Assembly: GCA_947095585.1 (NCBI GenBank)
Contig: OX352761.1
Location: forward strand, 77,903,767 to 77,967,766
Source: Nephrocerus scutellatus
Taxonomy: Eukaryota; Arthropoda; Insecta; Diptera; Pipunculidae
Direction of reading: 5' to 3'
Length of the DNA: 64,000 nucleotides
The notes under the pieces: generated by a model
Databases searched by the model: none
The model's input: the letters and a program-made list of their open reading frames with translations, nothing else
Told to the model about the DNA's origin: nothing
Shown here: positions 20,610 to 30,673 of the stretch, piece after piece
Position numbering within the stretch: the first letter of the stretch is position 1
Layout: each line of letters starts with the position of its first letter
Translations under genes and position numbers: made by a program

Positions 20610-21177
20610 TGGTGTCAGAATTGAATGAATATTGAAAGAGTTGGACTTGCGTTATGGACAGTCTCACACCCAGGAGTTAGGCAAAATACAGATCCAGATG
20701 AAGAAACAACGGCGAGGAGAACGACTTCAAGAATTAGAGCGGCACGACACGACACTAAGCTAGCACGACAAGTCTATTGTGGGGTTCCGGCTGGTATGTT
20801 GGACGGGTTGGCAGTGGATGCGTTCAGCAATGCTATTCGAGATGAACAGTTGACGCTTAATAGCCAGAAGAAAGTCGATGAAAGAAGTGTTGGCATAGGC
20901 TTTAGAATACGAAGCAGCCGGAGCCAATTTGTATACTGAGTTAGTTAGATTGAGCAAGCTGGAAACAGAGGACATTACACAAATAATAGCACTTATTAAA
21001 GAGGAAATACGAAAAACAAAAACTGGAAGCCTTCAGAACGACGGAAATCCAACATCTAGTTCCCGTCCAAAATGTTTTAGATGCCAGAAACCTGGACATT
21101 TTATCCGCGACTGCAAAGAACCAAAACCGGCACAAACAACAATACAGCCAGAGAAAAGCAGCCAGCTTACCTCGTAG
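20610..21177 (+). pseudogene. PBS remnant and truncated gag (unit A)
   Basis: The PBS is cut to TGGTGTCAGAA by a 15-bp deletion. The gag that follows lacks its N-terminal region (shared with all units) and switches frames: a start at 20625 gives the VSHPG segment, another phase carries KLARQVYCGVPAGMLDGLAVDAF, and 20929-21177 carries the zinc knuckle CFRCQKPGHFIRDCK. Not functional. Confidence 0.8.
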
Positions 21178-21178
21178 C

Positions 21179-21709
21179 TGCAGACCAGGAAAACTACTTT
21201 ACAACAGCTTTACGGGGCATAAGCTGGTGAAGAGGGATGAGAGCCCCAAAGTCACGGTGAACATTGCCAAACTTGGAAACGACAGCAACAGCTTGACTGT
21301 AAGTGGTGTTTTAGAAGGAAAACCATGCACGTTTACCTTGGATGCAGGAGCTTCCAGATCAGTTGTTAATCCCAAGGTGGTGTCCAAAGGTCAAGTGGAA
21401 AAAGAATTTCGTTATAATATGAGGACAGCGACAAGTGAAGTTGCAGCAATTAAAGGAGAGTGCTCCTGTAGTGTCATGTTTGGAGGAATACGGTTTTCCC
21501 ATCGGTGTATTGTTGCCAGCATAACAGATGAATGCATATTGGGCTTGGATTTAATGACAGAGCACGAAATTTCCCTTTATCTAAAGAACCACGTGTTAAA
21601 ATGGCGTAATGTGAAAATACCCCTGCAAACAAACGACAACCAGATTGGCGGGCTAAGAATCATCACCAAAGAAAAAGAAGAGATTCCACTGAAGAAAAAG
21701 AAGAGATAA
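21179..21709 (+). pseudogene. Ty3/gypsy protease domain (unit A)
   Basis: A 160-codon open stretch with the retropepsin core: GKPCTFTLDAGASRSVVNP and, at the end, CILGLDLM. The active-site motif reads D-A-G-A instead of the usual D-T-G-A; the same reading occurs in every unit, so it predates the duplications. Ends in a Lys-rich tail before a stop at 21707. Confidence 0.8.
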
Positions 21710-21942
21710 TGTGTGAGAAAATCATTTATGGCAAAGTGAACGGTGATCTTGGAGACAGTGGAGGAGGAATAGTGGAGCCAACCAATTCAACAAGAAACGA
21801 ATATTATGCGGAAGAACCCTAGTTAATTTTCCGCCTGAAATACCATTGAGAATAATGAACGAAGTTAATAAGAGAAGAAACAGTCATTGGCAAGACTCAG
21901 GGAGTAAGCTGTATCGTAAACTGTCAGCCTGTAAAAGTAAAG

Positions 21943-23048
21943 AATACGCCACTAGATCTGGAAAGAAAGCAGATAATTCGTTCCCTATGTAAACCTCTTC
22001 CTGCAGCACAGCGACAAGCAGCAGAAAACGCGCTAGGGCAATTTGCCGACGATTTTGCTGCCAGCGACAACAACATGGGTAAAACCAATTTAGTGCGACA
22101 TCGAATCGATACAGTAAATGTTGTTCCAATTCGACAGGCGCAAAGACGATTACCACTTGCTGAGCAACAAGAGGCAGAAACACTGGTCAAGAAGATGGAA
22201 CGAGTTGGAATCATAGAGAAGTCTAAAAACCCATGGAGATCACCTGTGGCACTTGTCCAAAAGAAAGATGGTACAACGAAATTTTGTGTGGACTATCGGA
22301 AACTGAACGATGTCACCAAGAAAGATAGTTATCCATAACCGCGTATAGATGACACCTTGGACACCTTATCCGGAGCCAGCATCTTCAGTACATTGGATCT
22401 GAAAAGCAGATACTGGCAAGTAGCAAGTCGTGACGAAGGCAAGGAGAAGACAGCATTAATTGCGGGAAACGGCTTGTATCAATTTTCTGTAATGCCGTTT
22501 GGTTTATGCAACGTTCCTGCTACGTTCGAGCTGTTGATGAAACATGTTTTGCTAGGCCATAGCTGGAAGACATATCTAGTCTATTTGGATGACATCATTT
22601 TGGTCATACATTTAATGAGCACGTGAATAATCTTCGGCAAGTTCTAAAAACCATAAAAGCAGCAGGATTAAATTTGATTCCGCCGAAATGTAGCCTTTTC
22701 AAAAATGAAGCGAATTATTTGGGCCACATTATATCCAGTCAAGGAGTACGCACGGATCCCAAGAAGTTGGAAACTGTTAACGAATGGCCGGTAGCAAAGA
22801 ATTTACATGAGATGCGAAGTTTTCTGGGGCTATGCTCATACTATCGACGGTTTGTGCCTAACTTCGCAGATGTTGCACGAAGCCTTCATCGCCTTACTGA
22901 GAAGAACCAACAGTTCCAATGGTCGAGTGAGCACCAAAAATCATTCGAATTGCTGAAGGAAAAGTTGTGTAGTTCTCCAATTTTAGCATACTTGGGATCT
23001 GCATTGCGATTGATCGGGAAACTACTGACTGTTCAAAAATTGGTTTGA
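21943..23048 (+). pseudogene. Ty3/gypsy reverse transcriptase (unit A)
   Basis: RT of the gypsy type: KKMERVGIIEKSKNPW, FCVDYRKLNDVTKKDSYP, then a TAA at 22336-22338 in place of Leu, then IFSTLDLKSRYWQV, MPFGLCNVPATFE, VYLDDII with the catalytic DD. A 4-bp deletion at about 22597 shifts the frame. The next frame gives NYLGHIISSQGVRTDP and RSFLGLCSYYRRFVPNF. The domain stops after LAYLG, where the expected RNase H is replaced by unrelated sequence leading into the LINE piece. Confidence 0.88.
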
Positions 23049-23640
23049 GCCAGTAGCGCAACAATCGAGTTCGTGATGTAGTGCTTGCTCTACCTCCTAG
23101 TGGTGGTCCCCGGGCAAATATGTGTATAAATCCTTATATATGTAGGCTAAAATTGCAAGTGCGAACGGTCTAGCGTTTCTATTCTAGGTAACGTGGGTTA
23201 GCACCCTGCGGTACCGAAAAATATCCGCTACTGAAACCGACACAACGCCTCGGATAAGAAGTGACCGATTAATGATGACTTTTGGCTATTGTACCTGGAC
23301 TAAGATTGGTTTCTGGAATCTGAGGACGCTCCGTCACTCAGGAAGTGAAGGACCTCAAAATGCCAGATTTCTTGAACTGGAAGTGGCAGTGGATTAGCCA
23401 TACACTACGAAAAGGCGACAGTTCCATAGCAAACTAAGCAATGCAATAGAATCCGTTATCTCAGTATGGTAGAAGAACGGATCGTCCAAGAAATACATGA
23501 CGCAGAACAGTTGAGGAGGAGTCACGGCAATTGGGGAAGAGTTGGAGCGAGCTGAAGCTGAAGCTGTTTCCCAGGAACCGAACGCGATGAAGCGTAGGTG
23601 TAGTAGAGGCCCTAGGACCCACAAGGGGATATATGTAATA
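23049..23640 (+). pseudogene. endonuclease-type LINE fragment, internally deleted (unit A)
   Basis: The 5' UTR and endonuclease start (IGFWNLRTLRHSGSEGP, 23300-23370) are joined at about 23382 directly to the 3' part (WQWISHTLRKGDSSIAN). The join sits at a shared GGAA. Units B and D keep ~870 bp more here. Confidence 0.82.
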
Positions 23641-24006
23641 AGAAGTAAGTTAAGTATACTTTTAGGCTGTAAGACTTTAGATTATTTGAAATTTGAAATG
23701 TAACTGCCTGTAAGTTTAAGTTTAAGTTCTGGTGAAAAGACCATACGCATAACTTAAGTCATGTACGGATTTTACTTATCACCTTTCTTATCTGGTTTGG
23801 TGTTAGTTGCTTCTTCTGGCGTTTCTACTATCTGTTTTTACGGTATTTTTGCCCGTAAGGCAAAATCGAGCCACCTTCGGCAGTGGTAGAGTCAAAAAAC
23901 TGTCTTTTACATAAAATGTAAAAAAGAGGCGTGCTTAAAAGTGGGTGGGCCTAAATAATGGTAAAAAATTAAAGTTAAAAATTAGTTATACACGGTTCTA
24001 ATGTTT
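23641..24006. other. spacer, nothing recognised (unit A)
   Basis: No gene. Contains GTAAGTTTAAGTTTAAGTT and a TTTTACGGTATTTTTGCCCGTAA hairpin-like stretch (23838-23860). Conserved in units B and D, with a ~240-bp deletion in D. Confidence 0.5.
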
Positions 24007-24388
24007 TTATGGACGTGGCATGGTTTAAACAGAAGGTGGATAAATTTATGTCCGATCAGTCCCTTTTTTTTTGTTTATTAATACTTTCCCTTAATACCTT
24101 TCATTCGATACCAATTAACCCTCCCTCCTCCTCCTTATTTTAGAGTGTGCCCATACTTTCCAAAAACGCCTTTTAAAAGGAAGAACTCCTACTTAAATAT
24201 AAAATAATTGAACGCATAGTACATATTTTACAGTGTGCCTATATTTGTAATATAATGAAGTATAAATTAAAAATATCAGCTTTATGTTACTGTGAAACAT
24301 ACACGTCATTTTCTGCCTATATTTGCAACATTATGAAATATAAATTTATCCACCTTCCGTTTAAACTATGCCACACCCATAAAATATT
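24007..24388. mobile_element. hairpin MITE with ~43-bp inverted ends (unit A; also 38428-38808 and 54045-54498)
   Basis: The left end TTTTATGGACGTGGCATGG... continues through GTTTAAAC and GGTGGATAAATTTAT, and the right end is its inverse (ATAAATTTATCCACC...). Arms match over ~43 bp with 2-3 mismatches. The unit D copy holds about 60 extra bp after the left arm (GCCCACTTTTTAACACGCC), probably the less-deleted form. Confidence 0.7.
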
Positions 24389-24775
24389 ATCAAATACAGA
24401 AGGAAGCTCGCGCTCTTTTTATCGGTCTGAAGAAAGCACACAGCTACATTTACGGCAGAAAATTCGAGATCCAGATTGACAACAAACCCTTAATAGCGAT
24501 ATTTGACAAGAAAAACGGAATTCCAGCATATACGGCAAATTGGGCTCAAACGTTACGCATTCACAGTGATGGCCTATAATTTCACAATCAAATACGTGAA
24601 AAGCCAAGTGAGGACTGGGTAAGACCAGTCAAGACCGACGATATATGCAGCAACATGCTGACAAACGCAAAAACACTGCCAGTCAACATTGAGTACATCG
24701 GAGAAGCCACAACTCAATGCCCGAAACTCAGCAAGGTTGCAAAAATGATTAGCACAAATTTTGGCCATCTTAAAC
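24389..24775 (+). pseudogene. Ty3/gypsy RNase H fragment (unit A)
   Basis: Interrupted frames give an RNase H core (ALFIGLKKAHSYIYGRKFEI, QIDNKPLIAIFDKK, YTANWAQTLRIH). This corresponds to the segment missing after the RT in the same unit, so it may derive from the same gypsy family, displaced by the LINE and MITE pieces. Copies lie at 38813-39200 and 54500-54890; all are broken. Confidence 0.72.
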
Positions 24776-24779
24776 AAAA

Positions 24780-25300
24780 CATATAAATAACAACCCATAA
24801 GAATTTTACATGTAAATTCTCTAATAGGAGACACATATATGTGCAAAGTTTGAACCAGGTTAATTTGGAAAAAATTAATATTAGAGCACATGTGTAAAAA
24901 ATTTGTATGGGAGCCCCCGACCTTGGAGCCCGAGCACTTTCAACTTTTAAAGAGATAAACATGTGTTTAACATTACGAGAAAATCTGGTTAATTTTTTAA
25001 AAATTTATATGGGCCTCAATGCCCTCAGGGTCCGGTCACTCCAAAAATTGTGCAAAAAGTTTTGTCCAGCGGAGATACACATGTGTACAAAATTTGAAGA
25101 AAATCGGGTTAATTTTTTTAAAAAATTTGTATGGTGCCTTACGACTCTGGGGCCCGGGGCTCTCCAATATTTCTACAAAATGTGTTGTTCATCGGAGATA
25201 CACATATATATAAAATTTTAAGAAATTTGTATAGGGCCTCGCGACCCCGGGGCCCGGGAGTGCTAAAAGATGTGCAAGACATAGCAAAAAAAATTTCAAC
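24780..25300. repeat. degenerate ~115-bp tandem repeats with GC-rich box (unit A; also 39200-39850 and 54900-55540)
   Basis: Each monomer has GGAGATACACATGTGTA, AAATTTGAAGAAAATCGGG, TTTGTATGGGGCCTC and a GC block (GACCCCGGGGCCCGGG). The GC blocks stand out sharply in AT-rich DNA. Units B and D carry one monomer more than A. Short open frames across them change phase and are not genes. Confidence 0.78.
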
Positions 25301-25350
25301 ATAACATAACTTAAAACGAATGAAATTGAAATTAAGAACTTCTTGAAGCT

Positions 25351-26424
25351 ATTGAAGTGAGGTACACTCACAGACTAACGGCAATGAAAAGCGCTCAAGA
25401 AACATGCGTAAAGAGCGTTGAAGAAATAAAAAAAAATGAGTGCGCTAACTGAACTGAGTCATTTAAGAGCGAAAGCTTAAAAATGCGTAGCGTAAAGTTA
25501 GAATTGAGAAGAGATCAATTGATCATAATTTAATAAATAAAATAAATTTAAATTAATTGAAAATGGAATAAAAAAAAAAGGAAAAATGAGTATTAGTAAG
25601 TACAAAATAGTTAAAAAATATAAAAATATAGTGATATCGAAATTTTTAATCATACACACAACATAAAATATTAGTATAAACTATATAATATAAGTGTAAA
25701 CGTCAAAAAACTGTTACCACTCGTACAAAAAAGAGCAGGGTAGGCTGTGTCGAGGACACGGCCGTGGGTTTTGAGCGTGACAACGTCTGTCCGGGACGAA
25801 AGAAGAGAAAACAAAGATCTTGTTGTCTGTGGGACATAAACACGGACGTATATATTAAAATTTTTTTCTATACTAAATACAAGTATTTAAATTGAAGTGA
25901 GGTACACTCACAGACTAACGGCAATGAAAAGCGCTCAAGAAACATGCGTAAAGAGCGTTGAAGAAATAAAAAAAAAAGAGTGTGCTAACTGAACTGAGTC
26001 ATTTAAGAGCGAAAGCTTAAAAATGCGTAGCGTAAAGTTAGAATTGAGAAGAGATCAATTGATCATAATTTAATAAATTAAATAAATTTAAATTAATTGA
26101 AAATGGAATAAAAAAAAAGGAAAAATGAGTATTAGTAAGTACAAAAAAATTAAAAAATATAAAAATATAGTGATATCGAAATTTTTAATCATACACACAA
26201 CATAAAATATTAGTATAAACTATATAATATAAGTGTAAACGTCAAAAAACTGTTACCACTCGTACAAAAAAGAGCAGGGTAGGCTGTGTCGAGGACACGG
26301 CCGTGGGTTTTGAGCGTGACAACGTCTGTCCGGGACGAAAGAAGAGAAAACAAAGATCTTGTTGTCTGTGGGACATAAACACGGACGTATATATTAAAAT
26401 TTTTTTCTATACTAAATACAAGTC
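25351..26424. repeat. 540-bp direct tandem duplication (unit A; also 39898-40970)
   Basis: Two consecutive copies with a 540-bp period (25351 and 25891), each from ATTGAAGTGAGGTACACTCA to TACTAAATACAAGT, differing by a few indels in A-runs. A GC-rich patch (GTGTCGAGGACACGGCCGTG) lies in each. Unit D keeps only part of one copy (55580-55960). Element type unknown; two LTRs without an interior is one possibility, but TG...CA ends are not evident. Confidence 0.82.
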
Positions 26425-28171
26425 CTACAACTTGCACCGTAGCTCATCACATACATCATCATCACATCACATTATATATAAATTATTTATAAGCGAATTT
26501 TAATGTTCATAACCACTTACTGTGAAGTTGCTGCATATTGCATATTACTGCCCAAACACAGTAATGCAGCTTTTGGTTTCAACTCATAAAAAATTTGAGT
26601 AGTTTTAAATTAAATTAGTAGAGAAGATTAGTGAGTAGTGCTGCCCATGGTTCCAAATGGTATGGTAAGAATGTCGCTTTCAAACATGCAGGTCAATTAT
26701 TTGTCATCAAATTTCTTTTGCATTGTTCTCTTATTTCTGTAAATGATCGAATAGTTATTTTGAACCGATGCTTAATGCCATGTATGATATTTGATGGTTG
26801 AGTCAATGGTCGATGGTGGATTCATTGTTCAGTGGCAGACATCCAACTTACGATCGAACATTTCTTCTTCGACTGAGAGACTGGCATTTTTATAATGTTA
26901 AATTTAGCTTCATTTTTATATAAAAAAAATATGTGTTTAAAATGATTTTTTGTAGAAGATTATTACTTAAATATATTAAAGCTAATATCTGCAATACAAG
27001 GAAATATTGTTTAATGTAAATAACAAAAAACAAATTACTGTAATATTTTTAATAATAATTAAAAAATGCAGAAACCCTTCAAACTTTTGTGCACAAAATG
27101 CCAAACAACACTGAAATGAAAATTCAAAAATTTTCAAGTACGATACGCCTTCTTAATATTAAAAAATCAAACCAGCAATCGAACTTACTGTATACATGAC
27201 TAAAGGCTCAACTATTATGCAATTTCGCCACCTTTCGTTAAAGTCAAAATCCAACGAAATGCTTTCCAAAGTTTCTAAAGTTTCTCATCCGACCATAATG
27301 TAATTTTGTCAATGACAATGAAATAACATATGACAACTGTCAAGTTTTCTTAAGAAAATGCGCTCGCCAGCGCACATCTAATCGATTGCCAAAGTAACGA
27401 ATCTATTGCGAACTCTATTATGGGCGCAGCATACATTTTCTTTGTATTCGCTCAGTTCATCGTCGGGTTTTGACACTAGTGTAAAGAGACGAAATTGCAT
27501 TTTAAATAGTTCCGGCTTAAGGATAAGATAAGCCAAAAGAAAACGAAATAGCAGCAACAAAATTTGTATTTTTTTTCTCTCTCACAGAGCATTGTATCAT
27601 TTACGCAATGTTGATAGAAAGAGCAGAGCACTGATAGAAAATGAAAATTGCAGCTATATTTTGAACCTACTTACAGTCTGCTTGTAGGGCGACAATTTGA
27701 CATTTACATTTTGCTATTTGCATCCCATTTTAAGTAGCTGCGTAAACTGCACAGTCGATTTTTCTTTAATTCATTGGCTTAAAAGTGAATTTTTGACCAA
27801 CATGCAGCATAAACTGCGCAGCGGCTGAATTCTTGACCGCAGCCTACTACTGCATATGTTTGTTTCGTTCTGCTCTGCTTTATTGTATGTTATTGGAACC
27901 ACATATATGATCTTCAATCACATCACATACAACAGAATAAATAATTTATAAGCTGATTTAAGAGTTCATAACCACTAACTAACTAATGCAGCTTTTGGTT
28001 TTTCTCAAAAAATTTGAGTAGTTTTAAATTAAATTAGAAGAGAATGGTAGTGAGTACTGAGTAGTGCTGCCTATGTTTCGAAATGGTATGGTAAGAATGT
28101 CGCTTTCAAACATGCAGGCCAATTATTTCACATTAATTTCTTTTGCATTGTTCTCTTATTTCTGTAACTTA
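26425..28171. other. non-coding repeat-rich segment with a 316-bp MITE (unit A; unit B 40975-42715)
   Basis: No gene. 26530-26745 reappears at 27975-28165 (GCAGCTTTTGGTTT..., ATGGTATGGTAAGAATGTCG), and 27590-27960 reappears at 29515-29945. 27203-27518 is a MITE-like sequence (next entry type, inverted partner at 30361-30673). These internal duplications are shared with unit B, so they predate the unit duplication. Confidence 0.65.
27203..27518 (-). mobile_element. MITE-like element, inverted copy 1 (unit A; unit B 41747-42062)
   Basis: ~315 bp with related ends: AAGGCTCAACTATTATGCAA on the left and, inverted, AAGCCGGAACTATTTAAAAT on the right, both leading into GCAATTTCG. A nearly identical sequence lies inverted at 30361-30673. 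No coding capacity. Confidence 0.68.
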
Positions 28172-28173
28172 TA

Positions 28174-29461
28174 ATGGGTGTTTTTTTAGGAGGTTTGTTT
28201 TTCCGATAGATGTCGTTTTATTTTATGACAGTTGTTTTGACAGCTCAAAGTGGCATTTCTACTCAGTATTGTTTGGCAAATCATTATGAATAGGTTAACT
28301 CCAGAACAACGTTTTCAAATCGTGGAAATTTATTTTCAAAATCAGTGTTAGAGCACTTCGTGAATTTTATGGTGCACATAATCGTCCGTCAGAGACCACC
28401 ATAAAGAACGTAATTACCAAATTTCGGTCTACATTCACTCTTTTGGATGCCAAGCCACCGACAAGAATGAGAAGAGTTCGTACAGAAGAAAATATTGCTG
28501 TCGTTGAGGCCAGTGTCGAAGAAAACGACAATTTATCGATTCGTCGTCGTGCTCAGCAAATTGGACTTTGTCCATCGACTTTATGGAAAATTTTACGTAA
28601 AGATTTGGGTTTGGTGCCATACAAAATTCAATTGGTGCAAGAATTAAAGCCACACGACCATCGTTTGCGCCGTGAATTCAGTGATTGGTCGTTAAATCAA
28701 TTGAACGAAGATCCATTTTTTTACCGTAAAATTCTCTTCAGTGATGAGGCGCATTTTTTGTTAAATGGATACGTCAACAAACAAAATTGTCGCATTTGGA
28801 GCAAAGATAATCCACACGCCGTTCAAGAATTACCAATGCATCCTGATAAATGTACTGTTTGGTGCGGTCTATGGGCTGGTGGGATCATCGGTCCATATTT
28901 CTTTAAAAATGAGGAAGGACGACGCGTTACCGTGAATGGAAATCGATACAGAACCATGTTAAATGAGTTTTTGTTGTCAAATCTTGAAGATATGGATATG
29001 GATGAAATGTGGTTTCAACAAGATGGTGCCACTTGCCATACAGCACGTGAAACAATCGACTTATTGAAAGAAACTTTCAACGACAACATTATTTCGAGAA
29101 ATGGTCCGGTGAATTGGCCTCCGCGTTCGTGCGATTTGACGCCACTCGATTACTTTTTGTGGGGATACGTGAAGTCATTGGTTTATGTGGATAAACCTCA
29201 ATCGATTGACGCTTTGGAAACCAATATTCAACGTGTCATTGCTGACATACGCCCTCAAATGCTTGAAAAAGTGCTGGAAAATTGGACCTCCAGAATGACA
29301 TTTGTGAAAAATAGTCGTGGTAGCCATATGCCAGAAATTGTGTTTAAATGTTAAATGCCAAAAAATTATCTACCAAATAAAAAAAAATTTTGGTCATTTC
29401 ATAATTTTATATGTGTTTTATTCAAAAAAAAAAATCGGCAACCTCTTAAAAAAACACCCGT
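28174..29461 (+). mobile_element. rosa-like (DD41D) mariner element, copy 2
   Basis: 1,288 bp inserted at a TA (28172-28173 and 29462-29463). Unit B keeps the empty site at about 42717 (CTTATAGTAGTATTG). The terminal repeats match copy 1 (ATGGGTGTTTTTTTA / ...AAAACACCCGT). The transposase lacks the internal stop of copy 1 but has a 17-bp deletion near its start. Confidence 0.94.
28286..29354 (+). pseudogene. mariner transposase (DD41D), 17-bp frameshift deletion
   Basis: Starts ATG 28286. Relative to copy 1, 17 bp are missing at about 28349 (after CAGTGT), shifting the frame within the N-terminal helix-turn-helix region; the second frame is then open for 303 codons to the natural stop. The catalytic Asp codons are 28743-28745, 29022-29024 and 29148-29150, giving spacings of 92 and 41 residues, all intact. 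The N-terminal DNA-binding domain is lost unless the frame is corrected, so activity is unlikely. Confidence 0.93.
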
Positions 29462-29463
29462 TA

Positions 29464-30360
29464 GTAGTATTGTTTTCTGTTAGACGACCAAACACGAGAG
29501 AGAGCACTCACTCACAATGTTGATTGAGAGAGCAGAGCAGAGCAATGATAGGAAAATGAACAGAGACTATACTATCACTACGGCTGCGGTAAAGAATAAA
29601 GTAGCTTCGCAGCTTGTGCTGCACAAAAAAATGGCACGAAATTGCGGCTATATTTTGAACCGACTTACAGTCTCTGCTTGTAGGGCGACAATTTGACATT
29701 TACATTTTGCTATTTGCATCCCATTTTAAGTAGCTGCGTAAACTGCGCAGTCGATTTTTCTTTAATGCATTGGCTGAAAAGTGAATTTTTGACCAACATG
29801 CAGCATAAACTGCGCAGCGGCTGAATTCTTGACCGCAGCCTACTACTGCATATGTTTATTTCGTTCTGCTCTGCTTGATTGTATGTTATTGAAACCACAT
29901 ACATGATCATCAATCACATCACATACAACGAATAAATAATTTATAAGCTGATTTAAATGTTCATAACAATTTATTGTGAGGTGGGTACATATTAAATATA
30001 TCATATCACTGTACAAACATAGTAATGCAGTTGCATCGATAGTAGTAGGAGAGTAGTAGGAGAAGTAAGAGCTGTTAAAAAAATATGTGCGTGTAATCTT
30101 TACGCGCGGTTGGAGTGAAATTCTTTGACGTTGTGGCCAATATTACGATTAAATTAAAAGGTACGAGTCGCTTGAGAAATTGCTTAGTTCCCGAAATTCC
30201 AGACCATAATGATCATACTCCAGAATTCCCATAGGAAGATATCTTATAGCCGCATATTAGTCCTGCATTCCGAATTTCATTTCAATCGCTTGAGAAATTG
30301 CTTTGTTCCAGAAATTCCAGACCATAATAATCATATTCAAGAATTTCCATAGCAAGAAGT
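29464..30360. other. non-coding segment, second copies of internal repeats (unit A; unit B 42719-43613)
   Basis: 29515-29945 is the second copy of 27590-27960. 30160-30355 are diverged 118-bp satellite monomers (CGCTTGAGAAATTGCTT, CCAGAAATTCCAGAC). No gene. Confidence 0.65.
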
Positions 30361-30673
30361 CTTTAGCCGGAACTATAATGTAATTTCATCTCTTTACGCT
30401 AGTGTCAAAACCCGACGATTAAATGAGCGAATACAATGAAAATGTATGCTGCGCCCATAATAGCGTTCGCAATACTTTCGTTACTTTGCCAATCGTTAGA
30501 TGTGCGCTGGCGAGCGCATTTTCTTAAGAAAACTTGACAGTTGTCATATGTTATTTCGTCGAGGTGACAAAACTACATTTTGGTCGGATGAGAAACTTTA
30601 GAATCTTTGGAAAGCATTTCGTCGGATTTTGACTTTAACATAAGGGGGCGAAATTGCATTATAGTTTAGCCTT
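30361..30673 (+). mobile_element. MITE-like element, inverted copy 2 (unit A; unit B 43614-43925)
   Basis: Inverse of 27203-27518, starting TTTAGCCGGAACTATAATG and ending GAAATTGCATTATAGTTTAGCC. It is embedded in the 118-bp satellite. Its last ~67 bp recur inside each 421-bp higher-order repeat. Confidence 0.7.

Noticed and set aside
24255..24479. 74-codon frame conserved in three units
   Set aside because: Conservation follows from unit duplication; the frame crosses a MITE arm into the gypsy RNase H scrap in the wrong phase.
25019..25213. Short overlapping frames in the GC-box repeats
   Set aside because: Different frames, no domain, composition imposed by the repeat.
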